This document shows positions 25,839 to 34,347 of a stretch of DNA of 64,000 bases, piece by piece. Positions within the stretch are counted from its first letter, which is position 1, and each line of letters starts with the position of its first letter. Origin of the DNA: Acidobacteriota bacterium (GTDB lineage: Bacteria > Acidobacteriota > Thermoanaerobaculia > Gp7-AA8). Below the pieces are notes generated by a model that worked only from the letters and a program-made list of their open reading frames with translations, ran no database searches and was not told where the DNA came from. The stretch is taken from the NCBI GenBank assembly GCA_019244185.1, contig JAFATB010000006.1, positions 1-64,000 on the forward strand, read 5' to 3'. Position numbers and translations under genes: made by a program.

Positions 25839-27424
25839 GCGTGAGCCTCATCGCGAGTGCACTGGCGAGCCGCGGCGCGAGCGTCCTCGCGAGCCTGCTC
25901 GCGAGCGCGAGCGCCAACGCGCTGCTCGCGGCGACGCTGAAGGCGACGCTCGCGTTCGCCGCGGCACTCGCGTTCGTGCGGCTCGCGACGCGCGCGTCTG
26001 CCGCGACGCGACACGCGATGCTCGCGGCCGCGCAGCTGGCGGCGCTGACGATGCCGCTCCTCGCGTATGTTGTCCCGCCGCTGACAGTGGCGTGGAGCGC
26101 GCCGCGCGCCGAGACGTTCGCGCTGCCCGCGCCGGCGTCGCAGACACCGGCATCAACCGCGAGCGCCGCACCCGCAGTCGCGCCGCAGCGGCGCGTGCCC
26201 GTGAACCCGCTCCTCGCATGCTGGCTCGCTGGCATCGCGATCGTCGCGACGGCGCGTCTGCCCTCGCTGCAGCGCGCCGCGCGCATCGCGCGCGGCGCGC
26301 CGGCGTGGGAGGCGGAGTGGGAGCCGGCGCAGACGGAACACCGCGGCCCGCGCGTCTACCTCACCGACGCCATCGACCAGCCGGTCACGCTCGGCTCGCG
26401 CATCCTCCTCCCCACCGCCGCCCTCGACTGGCATCCGGCGCAGCTGCGTGCGGTGCTGCTGCACGAGCGCGCGCACGTGGCGCGGCGCGACTCGCTCCTC
26501 GGCCTCGTCAGCGACTTCGCCTGCGCGGTCTACTGGTTCCATCCGCTCGCATGGCTCGTTGCACGACGGGCGCGGCTCGAGCGCGAACAGGCGTGCGATG
26601 AAGCGGTGCTCGCGCAGGGCGTGCGCCGCACCGACTACGCCGCCGCGCTCCTCGACATCGCGCGCAATGCCGCGCGCGCCGCGCACGGAATGGCGATGGC
26701 CGAACGCCCGCAGCTCGAGGTGCGCATCCGCGCCATCGTCGCTGGCGCGACGCCGCATCCGCGCCGCGGCGCACGCGCGGCCGTGGTGGTCGCCGCCGTC
26801 GCCGCCGCGCCGTTTCTCGCCGCGCTCACGCCGCTTGCCATCGCGCGTCCGTCCGCCGGCGAGCCCGATCTCCTCGGCGACGCGATCGCCTCGCCGCGCA
26901 GCGAACGCCTCGGCGCACCCGCGGTGAGCGTCGTCGCGAGCGGCCCCGACGCCGCGCTCATCGCCACTCTGCAGCAGTACGCCGCGCAGCCGCCGCGCGA
27001 CGAGACCGATCTCGTCGCCGACCGCGCGCGCTGGGCGCTCGGCCGCGTCCGCGACGGCGAGCTCGTACGCCCGATGCTCGACGCGCTCGACGATGCGGAC
27101 TGGCGCGTGCGCGCGTACGCCGCATGGACGCTCGCCATCGCCGGCGAGCGCCGCGCCACGCCCGCGCTCGTCACGCAGCTGCGCGATCCCGTCTGGCGCA
27201 TGCGCGCCATGGCCGCGTACGCGCTCGCGGAGCTCGCCGATCCCGCCGCGCACGACGCGATGCAACGGGCGCTCGCCGATCCGGCGTGGCAGGTGCGCAC
27301 GTGCGCCGTCCGCTATCTCGCGGCGCTCCACGATCCCGCCGACCGCGCCCTGCTCGACGCCATGCGCGCCGACCGCCACATCGCCGTCCGCACTGCCGCG
27401 GAGCAAGCCTTGAATCGCTCGTGA
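25835..27424 (+). CDS. M56 (BlaR1-like) membrane metallopeptidase with C-terminal HEAT repeats
   Basis: A 529-residue integral membrane protein starting with GTG. Helices near residues 28-48, 62-82 and 125-140 precede a cytosolic zinc-peptidase domain with H-E-R-A-H at 210-214. A further helix follows near residues 312-330. In BlaR1 the extracellular part is a penicillin-binding sensor. Here it is instead replaced by HEAT-like repeats (about residues 390-527: D-A-D-W-R-V-R-A-Y-A-A-W-T-L-A, D-P-V-W-R-M-R-A-M-A-A-Y-A-L-A, D-P-A-W-Q-V-R-T-C-A-V-R-Y-L). Sensing is therefore probably of a protein or peptide, not a beta-lactam. Its expected substrate is the BlaI protein. Confidence 0.82.
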   Translation: MSVSLIASALASRGASVLASLLASASANALLAATLKATLAFAAALAFVRLATRASAATRHAMLAAAQLAALTMPLLAYVVPPLTVAWSAPRAETFALPAPASQTPASTASAAPAVAPQRRVPVNPLLACWLAGIAIVATARLPSLQRAARIARGAPAWEAEWEPAQTEHRGPRVYLTDAIDQPVTLGSRILLPTAALDWHPAQLRAVLLHERAHVARRDSLLGLVSDFACAVYWFHPLAWLVARRARLEREQACDEAVLAQGVRRTDYAAALLDIARNAARAAHGMAMAERPQLEVRIRAIVAGATPHPRRGARAAVVVAAVAAAPFLAALTPLAIARPSAGEPDLLGDAIASPRSERLGAPAVSVVASGPDAALIATLQQYAAQPPRDETDLVADRARWALGRVRDGELVRPMLDALDDADWRVRAYAAWTLAIAGERRATPALVTQLRDPVWRMRAMAAYALAELADPAAHDAMQRALADPAWQVRTCAVRYLAALHDPADRALLDAMRADRHIAVRTAAEQALNRS

Positions 27425-27442
27425 TGCTTTTCAGCCCGTCGA

Positions 27443-27458
27443 TGTCAAATTTTTAACA
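27443..27458. promoter_or_regulatory. BlaI-type operator 2
   Basis: TGTCAAATTTTTAACA matches operator 1 at 25315 in 14 of 16 positions and lies 17 bases before the serine hydrolase ATG. It places that gene in the same regulon. Confidence 0.75.
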
Positions 27459-27474
27459 CCACCAGGAGCCACGC

Positions 27475-28989
27475 ATGAAAGCTTTCGCCTGCAGCATCCT
27501 CATCGTCCTCACCGCCGCGACCGCGGCGTTCGCGCAAACACCCGCGTGGCCGGCCGAGCTCGACGCCTACATCGAGAAGGCGCGCACCGACTGGGAAGTG
27601 CCGGGGCTCTCCGTCACCGTCGTGCGCGACGGCAAGCTCCTCGTCGCGAAAGGCTACGGCGTGCGCACGCTCGGCCGGCCGGAGCGCGTCGACGAGAACA
27701 CGATGTTCGACATCGCGTCGGTCTCGAAATCGTTCACCGCCGCCGCCATCGCCACGCTCGTCGACGAAGGGAAGATGCACTGGGACGATCCGGTGCGGCG
27801 CTGGCTGCCGCAGGTCGAATTCTCCGATCCGTACCGCACCGCGAACGTCACCATCCGCGATCTCCTCTGCCACCGCGTCGGCGTCGAGCAGGGCAACTTC
27901 CTCTTCCGCTTCACCGGCTACACGACCGACGAAGTGCTGCGGCGCATGCGCTATCTCAAAGAGAAAGACGCCTTCCGCACGACGATGATCTACTCGAACG
28001 TCGGCTACACCGCCGCCGGCGAAGCAGCGGCCGCCGCCGCGGGCATGCCGTTCACCGAACTGCTGCGCACGCGTCTCCTCGAGCCGCTCGGCATGACCGC
28101 TTCGACGATCGGCGTCCCGCACACCGCGTCGCCGAATCACGCGTCGCCGCACGGCCCCGTCGACGGCATCCAGCGACCGATCGATCACACGAAAGCGCTG
28201 AACATCCTCCCCGCGGACGCGATCAACTCGACGCCGCTCGACATCGCGAAGTGGATGCTCTTCCAGCTCGGCGACGGCACCTGGAACGGCAAAACCCTCA
28301 TCTCCAAAGCATCGATGACCCAGATGCACGAGCCGCAGAACATCATCGCTACGACGCCCGACATGCGCGCGAACCGCGGCGTGCAGTTCTTCGCCGCGTA
28401 CGCGCTCGGCTGGCAGGTGATGGACTACCGCGGCCACAAGCTCATCTGGCACAGCGGCTCCGGCGACGGCATGCCGGTCTACATGGCGCTCCTCCCCGAC
28501 GAGCACATCGGCGTCATGGTGATGATCAACACCTGGAACGCGCCGGTGCTGCACGGCACGATCGCCGCGAAGATCTTCGACGTGCTGCTCGGTCTGCCGA
28601 GCACCGGCGGCGACACGGCGGCGGAAGCAGCCGCGTATCGCAAACGCACCGCGCAAGCCGACGCGGAACGCCGCGCGCTCGACACGCCGCCCGCGCCGAT
28701 CGCGAAGCCGTCGCGCCCGCTCGACGCCTACGCCGGCACGTACGTCGATCCGCTGTACGGCGAGATGCACGTGACGCTCGTGAACGGCGCGCTCGTGCTG
28801 CAGTTCGCGCGCGGCGAACGCGCCGATCTGAAGCCGTGGCAATACGACACGTTCCGGGTCGCGTGGCGCGATCGCGTGTACGAGGACTTCGACACCTTCG
28901 CCACGTTCTCGCTCGACGCGCACGGCACGCCGCACCGTTTCGACATGCAGCTCAACCGCGACAACGTCGAGGCGACGCGGTCGCAATAG
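27475..28989 (+). CDS. Secreted serine hydrolase, class C beta-lactamase/PBP-like, with C-terminal DUF3471-like domain
   Basis: A 504-residue periplasmic enzyme with a signal peptide (cleavage near A-F-A-Q, residues 18-21). The serine-transpeptidase-like motifs are S82-V-S-K85, Y173-S-N175 and H326-S-G328 (in place of K-T-G), as in the AmpC-like esterase/D-aminopeptidase group. A C-terminal beta domain of about 110 residues (Y-A-G-T-Y-V-D-P-L-Y-G) resembles DUF3471. CAGGAG precedes the ATG. It carries a BlaI-type operator, so it is the likely output of the BlaI/M56 switch. Whether it hydrolyses beta-lactams, muropeptides or esters cannot be told from sequence. Confidence 0.88.
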   Translation: MKAFACSILIVLTAATAAFAQTPAWPAELDAYIEKARTDWEVPGLSVTVVRDGKLLVAKGYGVRTLGRPERVDENTMFDIASVSKSFTAAAIATLVDEGKMHWDDPVRRWLPQVEFSDPYRTANVTIRDLLCHRVGVEQGNFLFRFTGYTTDEVLRRMRYLKEKDAFRTTMIYSNVGYTAAGEAAAAAAGMPFTELLRTRLLEPLGMTASTIGVPHTASPNHASPHGPVDGIQRPIDHTKALNILPADAINSTPLDIAKWMLFQLGDGTWNGKTLISKASMTQMHEPQNIIATTPDMRANRGVQFFAAYALGWQVMDYRGHKLIWHSGSGDGMPVYMALLPDEHIGVMVMINTWNAPVLHGTIAAKIFDVLLGLPSTGGDTAAEAAAYRKRTAQADAERRALDTPPAPIAKPSRPLDAYAGTYVDPLYGEMHVTLVNGALVLQFARGERADLKPWQYDTFRVAWRDRVYEDFDTFATFSLDAHGTPHRFDMQLNRDNVEATRSQ

Positions 28990-29037
28990 GCCGCCGCGCG
29001 GAAGCAGTCGCGGCCTCGCGCTGTTACGCGCCGGGTC

Positions 29038-30666
29038 ATGATCTCCTTCGCCAACGTCAGCAAGCAGTACGGCAAACAGGTCCTCTTCGTCGACGCGTCG
29101 TTCCAGCTCAACCCCGGCGAGAAAGCCGGGCTCGTGGGGCCGAACGGCGCCGGCAAGTCGACGCTGTTCCGCATGATCGTCGGCGAAGAAGCGCCGGACG
29201 ACGGCGTCGTCAGCCTGCCGAAGAAAATCTCCATCGGCTACTTCCGCCAGGAGGTCGACGAGATGGGCGGCCGCCCCGTCCTCGATGAAGTCATCGCGGG
29301 CAGCGGCCGCCTCGGCGCGCTGCATCACGAGCTGCTCGAGCTCGAGCAGGCCATCGGCGACGTCGCTCGTCCCGACTACGACGCCGTCCTCGAGCGCTTC
29401 GGTCACGTGCAGGAGGAGTATCAGCACCTCGGCGGCTACGAGCTCGAGGCACGCGCCCGCGAGGTGCTGCACGGCCTCGGCTTCGCCGACGAGCAGATCG
29501 ACGGCGACGTCGGTGCGCTCTCCGGCGGCTGGAAGATGCGCGTGTCGATGGCCCGCATCCTCCTCGGCAAGTTCGACGTGCTGCTGCTCGACGAGCCGAC
29601 GAACCACCTCGACATCGAATCGATCGTCTGGCTGGAGCGCTTCCTCAAGAGCGTTCCGTCGACGATCCTCATGACCTCGCACGACCGCGACTTCATGAAT
29701 CGCATCGTCGCGAAGATCATCGAGATCGACGACGGCGACATCCTCACCTACTCCGGCAACTACGACTTCTATGTCCGCGAGCGCGAGCAGCGCGAGGCCA
29801 ATCAGGAAGCGGCGTACGCGCGGCAGCAGGCCAAGCTCGCGAAGGAGCAGCGTTTCATCGAGCGCTTCACCGCGCACGCCGCGAAAGCCGCGCAGGTGCA
29901 GAGCCGCATCAAGATGCTGGAGAAGCAGGAGCGCATCGAGCCGCCGAAGAAACGCCGCGCGATGAAGTTCGACTTCCGCGCGCCGCAGCGCTCCGGCGAG
30001 GACGTGGCCATGCTCGAGTCGGTCTCGAAGTCGTTCGGCCCGCGCACGATCTACGACGGCTTCTCGTTCAAGATCCGCCGAGGGGAGCGGTGGTGCGTGA
30101 TGGGGAAGAACGGCGCGGGCAAGTCGACGCTGCTGAAGATGGTTGCCGGCGCGCTGACGCCCGACGCCGGCAACGTGCGCCTCGGCGCGAGCCTGAAGCT
30201 GGGCTACTTCGCGCAGCAGTCGCTCGACCTGCTCGATCCCGAGCTCACGGTGCTCGAGCAGATCCAGAAAGACTTTCCGCTCGAAGGCCTCGGCACGCTG
30301 CGCAACCTCCTCGGCGCGTTTCAGTTCTCCGGTGACGACGTCGACAAACGCATCCGCTCGCTGAGCGGCGGCGAGAAGTCGCGTCTGGTCATGGCGCGCA
30401 TGCTTCTCGATCCGCCGAACTTCCTCGTGCTCGACGAGCCGACGAACCATCTCGATCTCGCCACGAAAGAGATGCTCGTCGACGCGCTGCAGGACTTCGA
30501 AGGCACGATGCTCTTCGTCTCGCACGACCGCACCTTCCTGCGCGGCCTCGCCACGCGCGTGCTCGAGCTCGCGCCGGACGATCATCCGTCGCCGCTGCCG
30601 TACGGCGGTTCCTATGTCGAATACGTGGAGAAAACCGGACGCGAGGCGCCCGGCGTGCACGCGTGA
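29038..30666 (+). CDS. ABC-F family ATPase
   Basis: A 542-residue soluble protein with two ABC nucleotide-binding domains and no membrane segment. Walker A motifs are G-P-N-G-A-G-K-S-T (about residue 36) and G-K-N-G-A-G-K-S-T (about 356). Signatures are L-S-G-G-W-K-M and L-S-G-G-E-K-S, with D-E-P-T-N-H-L-D twice. The charged linker between domains (about residues 240-300, Arg/Gln/Lys-rich) is the P-site tRNA interaction motif that acts on ribosomes. It resembles the EttA/YbiT-like translation factors; the antibiotic-resistance branch cannot be excluded. Its stop abuts that of the next, convergent gene with no spacer. Confidence 0.9.
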   Translation: MISFANVSKQYGKQVLFVDASFQLNPGEKAGLVGPNGAGKSTLFRMIVGEEAPDDGVVSLPKKISIGYFRQEVDEMGGRPVLDEVIAGSGRLGALHHELLELEQAIGDVARPDYDAVLERFGHVQEEYQHLGGYELEARAREVLHGLGFADEQIDGDVGALSGGWKMRVSMARILLGKFDVLLLDEPTNHLDIESIVWLERFLKSVPSTILMTSHDRDFMNRIVAKIIEIDDGDILTYSGNYDFYVREREQREANQEAAYARQQAKLAKEQRFIERFTAHAAKAAQVQSRIKMLEKQERIEPPKKRRAMKFDFRAPQRSGEDVAMLESVSKSFGPRTIYDGFSFKIRRGERWCVMGKNGAGKSTLLKMVAGALTPDAGNVRLGASLKLGYFAQQSLDLLDPELTVLEQIQKDFPLEGLGTLRNLLGAFQFSGDDVDKRIRSLSGGEKSRLVMARMLLDPPNFLVLDEPTNHLDLATKEMLVDALQDFEGTMLFVSHDRTFLRGLATRVLELAPDDHPSPLPYGGSYVEYVEKTGREAPGVHA

Positions 30667-31113
30667 TTACAAGACCCCGAACGCTCGCTCCGTCACCTTC
30701 CGGCCATTGATCACGACCACCGCGCGATGCGGTCCCGGCATCCAGTGCGACGTCGCGCCGGTCGAGAACGCCGCGTAGCGCGCGCCTTCGGGAACGTGAC
30801 GCGATTCGGTGCGCTCGACCGCGCCGTCCGCGTTCACCCACTTCACTTCGATCAGCGCATCGGTGCTCGCGCCCGAGACGTCGATCGACAGAAAGACATC
30901 CTGACCGCGCGCGAAGGAATCGATCGTCGCGTCCGCCGGCACCGCACCCGACGGCGCGAGCGCGGATCCGAGCGCATACGGATCGCGCGCGAGCGCAGCC
31001 GCCGTATTCACTGCGGCGCGCGCCGCACGCACTGGTTTGCGTCCGCTGCTCGAACGCCCCACCACCGCCACCAGCAACAGCAGAGCTGCCGCCGTACTCA
31101 ATGCTTTCGTCAA
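30667..31113 (-). CDS. Exported or membrane-anchored protein of unknown function
   Basis: I do not recognise this 148-residue protein. A hydrophobic N-terminus (residues 4-19, L-S-T-A-A-A-L-L-L-L-V-A-V-V-G) is a signal or anchor. The rest looks like one beta-sandwich domain (D-V-F-L-S-I-D-V-S-G, E-V-K-W-V-N-A-D-G, H-R-A-V-V-V-I-N-G-R). The start is TTG, preferred because GGAGGA lies six bases upstream. The stop directly abuts the ABC-F stop, leaving no intergenic terminator. Confidence 0.6.
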   Translation of the reverse strand: MTKALSTAAALLLLVAVVGRSSSGRKPVRAARAAVNTAAALARDPYALGSALAPSGAVPADATIDSFARGQDVFLSIDVSGASTDALIEVKWVNADGAVERTESRHVPEGARYAAFSTGATSHWMPGPHRAVVVINGRKVTERAFGVL

Positions 31114-31176
31114 ACGAGATCCTCCGGGACGAAAACTGCTGATTTAGGAGGCGGTCACTGCAGGTTCCATGCAAGG

Positions 31177-32832
31177 TTATTTGCAGCCACGAGCGAGCTC
31201 GAGCGCCGCACGCGCGCTCGGATACAGCGCGTGCGCCGCGTGCGCATACGCGCAACGCTCGCGTCGCCGCGACACGCGCGCGGCGCGCAGCTGGATACGA
31301 TAGCTGCCGGGATCGACGTGCGCCGCGTGCGTGACCGATGCGCGGTCGCCCTGCACGTAGAGGTTCATCGCCACGATCGACGACGCGCTGTGCGTCGCGC
31401 CGAGCGCGCAGAGCGCGAGCGCGGCGAACGCGATCCAGCGCGGCGCGCGGGTGGGCGGGAGGGGGGGTGCTGGAGGAACCACAGGCGCGGATGCGACGAC
31501 CTCAGCGGACGCGATTGCATCCGCCGGCGTATCGACATGCAGCGGCTCCGCGACATTCACCGGTGCGGAGACAGGCGCGGGCGGCGCCTGCGCCGACAAC
31601 ACGCCGAGCGTCGTCCAGACGAGCAGCGACGGCAGCGCGAGCAGCAGCACGGCGTCGAACGCGCCGGCGACGGCCGCCGCGGCGAGCGTGCCGAGGAGCG
31701 CGACGGCGGCGAAGGCGTCGGCGGGATCGCGTGACGTGCGCAGTCGCGCGAACGCGCTGGCGGCGATCCGCAGGAGCGCGAGAAAGAGCAGCGCCGCGGC
31801 GGCGATGCCGCGTTCGGAGACGAAGGCGATCCAGTCGCTGCTCGGCCACGGATTCGACGTCATGCCGGTGTCATGCGGATCGAGCGACGGATCGTGGCGC
31901 GCGGCGCGCGACGGATAGACCACCGGCCAGTTGCCGGGACCGACGCCGAGGAGCGGATGGCGGAGCGACAGGCGCAGCGACTCGGCGTATTGCACGAGGC
32001 GGCCGTGACCGCTGCCGCTCTGATAGTCGCCGACGCGCTTCATCGTCTCGAGATACGGGTTGTCGCTGCGCCAGTGCAGTGCGTTCGGCAGCAGCAGCGC
32101 GAGCGCGATGCCGGCGCCGCTGCAGACGACGAGTGCGAAGAGGCGCCGCCACATGCGGCCTTCGCGGCGCAGCGCGGGCGCGAACACGATCGCCGCGAAG
32201 AGCACGACCGACACGATGCCGAATGCGAGCAACGCCGCGCGCGAGCGCGTGAGGACGAGCGTCGCCAGCACGAGCGCGCTTCCGATCGCCGGCCAGCGCA
32301 CGCGTCGCGCGCGCATCGTCACGAGCAGCAGCGCGGGCCAGCCGAATGCCGCCGCGTGCGCGACGAAGTTGCGGTTGCCGAGCGTGCCGCCCGGCGCGCG
32401 GTTCTCGGAGAAGATCGTGAGGTCGAGGCCGTACGTCTGCAGCAGCGACGTGATCGCGATGAGCACCGTCGCCCACGCCACCGCGGTGACGAGGCCGCGG
32501 TCGCGTCCCTGCTCGCGCAGCGCACGCGCCGTCCAGAAGACGACGAGCGACGACGCGCTGATCGCGAGCGCGCGTTCCGCCGCCCAGCGGTTCGTCGCGA
32601 AAAGCGCGGAGAGCGCGGACAGGCCGAGGTACGCGGCGAGGAAGCGATCGGTGCGCGACCACGACATGCGGCCGAGCGCGCGCCACGCGCCGATGCCCGC
32701 GAGCAGCGCCGTCGCGTGCAACACGAGCTCCTTCGGCACGAAGAAGCGATCGAGCTCGAACGCGTTCAGCGTCGCCACCGCAATCACGATCGCGAGCGCG
32801 CCGAGTTGCAGCACGCGTCGAGCGAAGCCCAT
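31177..32832 (-). CDS. O-antigen ligase/polymerase-like membrane protein
   Basis: A 551-residue protein with about twelve predicted membrane helices. The central periplasmic loop (G-S-G-H-G-R-L-V-Q-Y, then H-P-L-L-G-V-G-P-G-N-W) matches the Wzy_C/O-antigen ligase pattern of R-x-x-x-W/Y and H-P-x-x-G-x-G. A low-complexity Ala/Pro/Val segment (about residues 410-460) separates the last helix and a small C-terminal domain with a tetratricopeptide-like look. Such proteins join or polymerise surface glycans using lipid-linked sugars. No other polysaccharide genes are nearby, so its glycan is unknown. Confidence 0.75.
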   Translation of the reverse strand: MGFARRVLQLGALAIVIAVATLNAFELDRFFVPKELVLHATALLAGIGAWRALGRMSWSRTDRFLAAYLGLSALSALFATNRWAAERALAISASSLVVFWTARALREQGRDRGLVTAVAWATVLIAITSLLQTYGLDLTIFSENRAPGGTLGNRNFVAHAAAFGWPALLLVTMRARRVRWPAIGSALVLATLVLTRSRAALLAFGIVSVVLFAAIVFAPALRREGRMWRRLFALVVCSGAGIALALLLPNALHWRSDNPYLETMKRVGDYQSGSGHGRLVQYAESLRLSLRHPLLGVGPGNWPVVYPSRAARHDPSLDPHDTGMTSNPWPSSDWIAFVSERGIAAAALLFLALLRIAASAFARLRTSRDPADAFAAVALLGTLAAAAVAGAFDAVLLLALPSLLVWTTLGVLSAQAPPAPVSAPVNVAEPLHVDTPADAIASAEVVASAPVVPPAPPLPPTRAPRWIAFAALALCALGATHSASSIVAMNLYVQGDRASVTHAAHVDPGSYRIQLRAARVSRRRERCAYAHAAHALYPSARAALELARGCK

Positions 32833-32859
32833 CGGCGCGATGATACGGTAACGCGACCG

Positions 32860-33048
32860 ATGACCGCATTCGTCTCCGTCTCCTGCCCGTACTGCGGCGA
32901 GCCCGCGGAGCTCGACGTCGACGATGACGGCGCGAGCCGCCAGTCGTACATTCAGGACTGCCCGGTGTGCTGCCAGCCGTGGCAGGTCGAAGTCACGCGC
33001 GACCGCGACGGCGACTGGAGCGCCACGCTCCGAACGGGCGACGAGTAA
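32860..33048 (+). CDS. Small CPXCG-type cysteine-rich zinc-ribbon protein
   Basis: This 62-residue protein has two cysteine pairs, C-P-Y-C-G near residue 9 and C-P-V-C-C near residue 34, as in the CPXCG small cysteine-rich family. The cysteines most likely bind zinc. It is divergent from the ligase gene, with 27 bases between start codons. The function of the family is unknown. Confidence 0.8.
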   Translation: MTAFVSVSCPYCGEPAELDVDDDGASRQSYIQDCPVCCQPWQVEVTRDRDGDWSATLRTGDE

Positions 33049-33067
33049 CGCTATCGATCGCGCTATG

Positions 33068-33589
33068 TCAGCGATCCCGATAGAACAGATCGACCACGAT
33101 CTCCGGCCGGCGATGCCCGAGCTGCTCGCCGGTGTAGCGCGCGTCGTACTGCATCCCGAGCCGCGCGGCGACGCGCTTCGACGCCTCGTTCGGCGGATCG
33201 ATGATCGCCACGACGCGCGGATGCGCGAGCGTCTCCAGCACGTGCTGCATCGCCGCCGCGCCCGCCTCGGTCGCGTAGCCGCGTCCCCAGACTTCGCGCG
33301 AGAAGATCCAGCCGATCTCGTACCTGCCGGTCGTGCCGAGGGGCTGCGTGCCGCTGATGCCGACGAGGCGGTTCGTCGACTTCTCGATCACCGCGCCCAT
33401 GCAGACGTCGAGCTCTGCCATCTGCCGCTCGTGCCGCGCGAAGAACTCATCCGTCTCCGCTTGCGTGTACGGCAACCCGCCGTGCACGTAGCGCATGACT
33501 TCGGGATCTTCGGTGAGCGCCTGAAATTGCGGGCGGTCTTCGGCGGTCCAGGGGCGGATGACGAGGCGTTCGGTCTCCAGTCGGAACAT
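33068..33589 (-). CDS. GNAT acetyltransferase (RimJ/RimL-like)
   Basis: A 173-residue N-acetyltransferase using acetyl-CoA. It has the RimJ/RimL-type opening (L-E-T-E-R-L-V-I-R-P-W-T-A-E-D), I-G-W-I-F-S-R-E-V-W-G-R-G-Y-A-T-E-A as acetyl-CoA motif A, and N-E-A-S-K-R-V-A-A-R-L-G-M at the end. Its substrate (ribosomal protein N-terminus, other protein or small amine) is not evident. Confidence 0.88.
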   Translation of the reverse strand: MFRLETERLVIRPWTAEDRPQFQALTEDPEVMRYVHGGLPYTQAETDEFFARHERQMAELDVCMGAVIEKSTNRLVGISGTQPLGTTGRYEIGWIFSREVWGRGYATEAGAAAMQHVLETLAHPRVVAIIDPPNEASKRVAARLGMQYDARYTGEQLGHRRPEIVVDLFYRDR

Positions 33590-33618
33590 GGGGCGAGAGA
33601 ATACCGTTCTATGAGCGC

Positions 33619-34347
33619 TTGAGCGACAACACGCAAATCGAATGGACGGACGCGACGTGGAATCCGCTGCGCGGCTGTACGAAGATCAGCCCTGGCTGCA
33701 CGCATTGCTATGCCGAGACGTTCGCCGAGCGCTTCCGTGGCGTGCCCAACCATCCGTACGAACAGGGCTTCGATTTGCGCCTCGTGCCGGAGAAGCTCTC
33801 CGCGCCGCTCGAGTGGCGCCGTCCGCGCCGCATCTTCGTCAACTCGATGAGCGACCTCTTCCACGAGGACGCGCCGGCGGAGTACATCGCCCGCGTCTGC
33901 GACACGATGCGCGCCGCCGACTGGCACACGTACCAGGTGCTGACCAAGCGCGCCGATCGCCTGCACGCGATGCTCAATGGTCCACTGGTTGACCATGCCC
34001 GGCTGCCGCACATCTGGTGGGGCGTGAGCGTCGAGAACCGCAAGTACGGACTGCCGCGCATCGACCTGCTGCGCGACACGCCCGCCGCGGTACGCTTCCT
34101 TTCCGTCGAGCCGCTCCTCGAAGACCTCGGCACCGTCGATCTCACCGGCATCCACTGGGTCATCGCCGGCGGCGAATCGGGACATCGCGCGCGGCCGCTC
34201 GATCCGGAGTGGGTGCGCTCGCTGCGCGATCAATGCGCCGCGGCGGGCGTCGCGTTCTTCTTCAAGCAATGGGGCGGACGGCAGAAGAAGAAAAACGGCC
34301 GCGTGCTCGACGGCCGGACGTGGGACGAGATTCCTTCGTTCAACTAG
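33619..34347 (+). CDS. DUF5131/Gp37-Gp68-like radical-SAM-type protein
   Basis: A 242-residue protein of a family first noted in phages. It starts with I-E-W-T-D-A-T-W-N-P and has cysteines C-T-K-I-S-P-G-C-T-H-C-Y, able to bind an iron-sulfur cluster (C-x6-C-x2-C). H-W-V-I-A-G-G-E-S-G and F-F-K-Q-W-G-G follow, all diagnostic of the family. The activity is unknown. The start is TTG; no ATG or GTG fits the conserved N-terminus. It converges on the DUF488 gene and their stop codons share the bases CTAG. Confidence 0.82.
   Translation: MSDNTQIEWTDATWNPLRGCTKISPGCTHCYAETFAERFRGVPNHPYEQGFDLRLVPEKLSAPLEWRRPRRIFVNSMSDLFHEDAPAEYIARVCDTMRAADWHTYQVLTKRADRLHAMLNGPLVDHARLPHIWWGVSVENRKYGLPRIDLLRDTPAAVRFLSVEPLLEDLGTVDLTGIHWVIAGGESGHRARPLDPEWVRSLRDQCAAAGVAFFFKQWGGRQKKKNGRVLDGRTWDEIPSFN

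Noticed and set aside
27445..30660. Open frame of 1071 codons on the minus strand
   Set aside because: It is antisense to two certain genes (serine hydrolase, ABC-F) and has only shadow-like composition.
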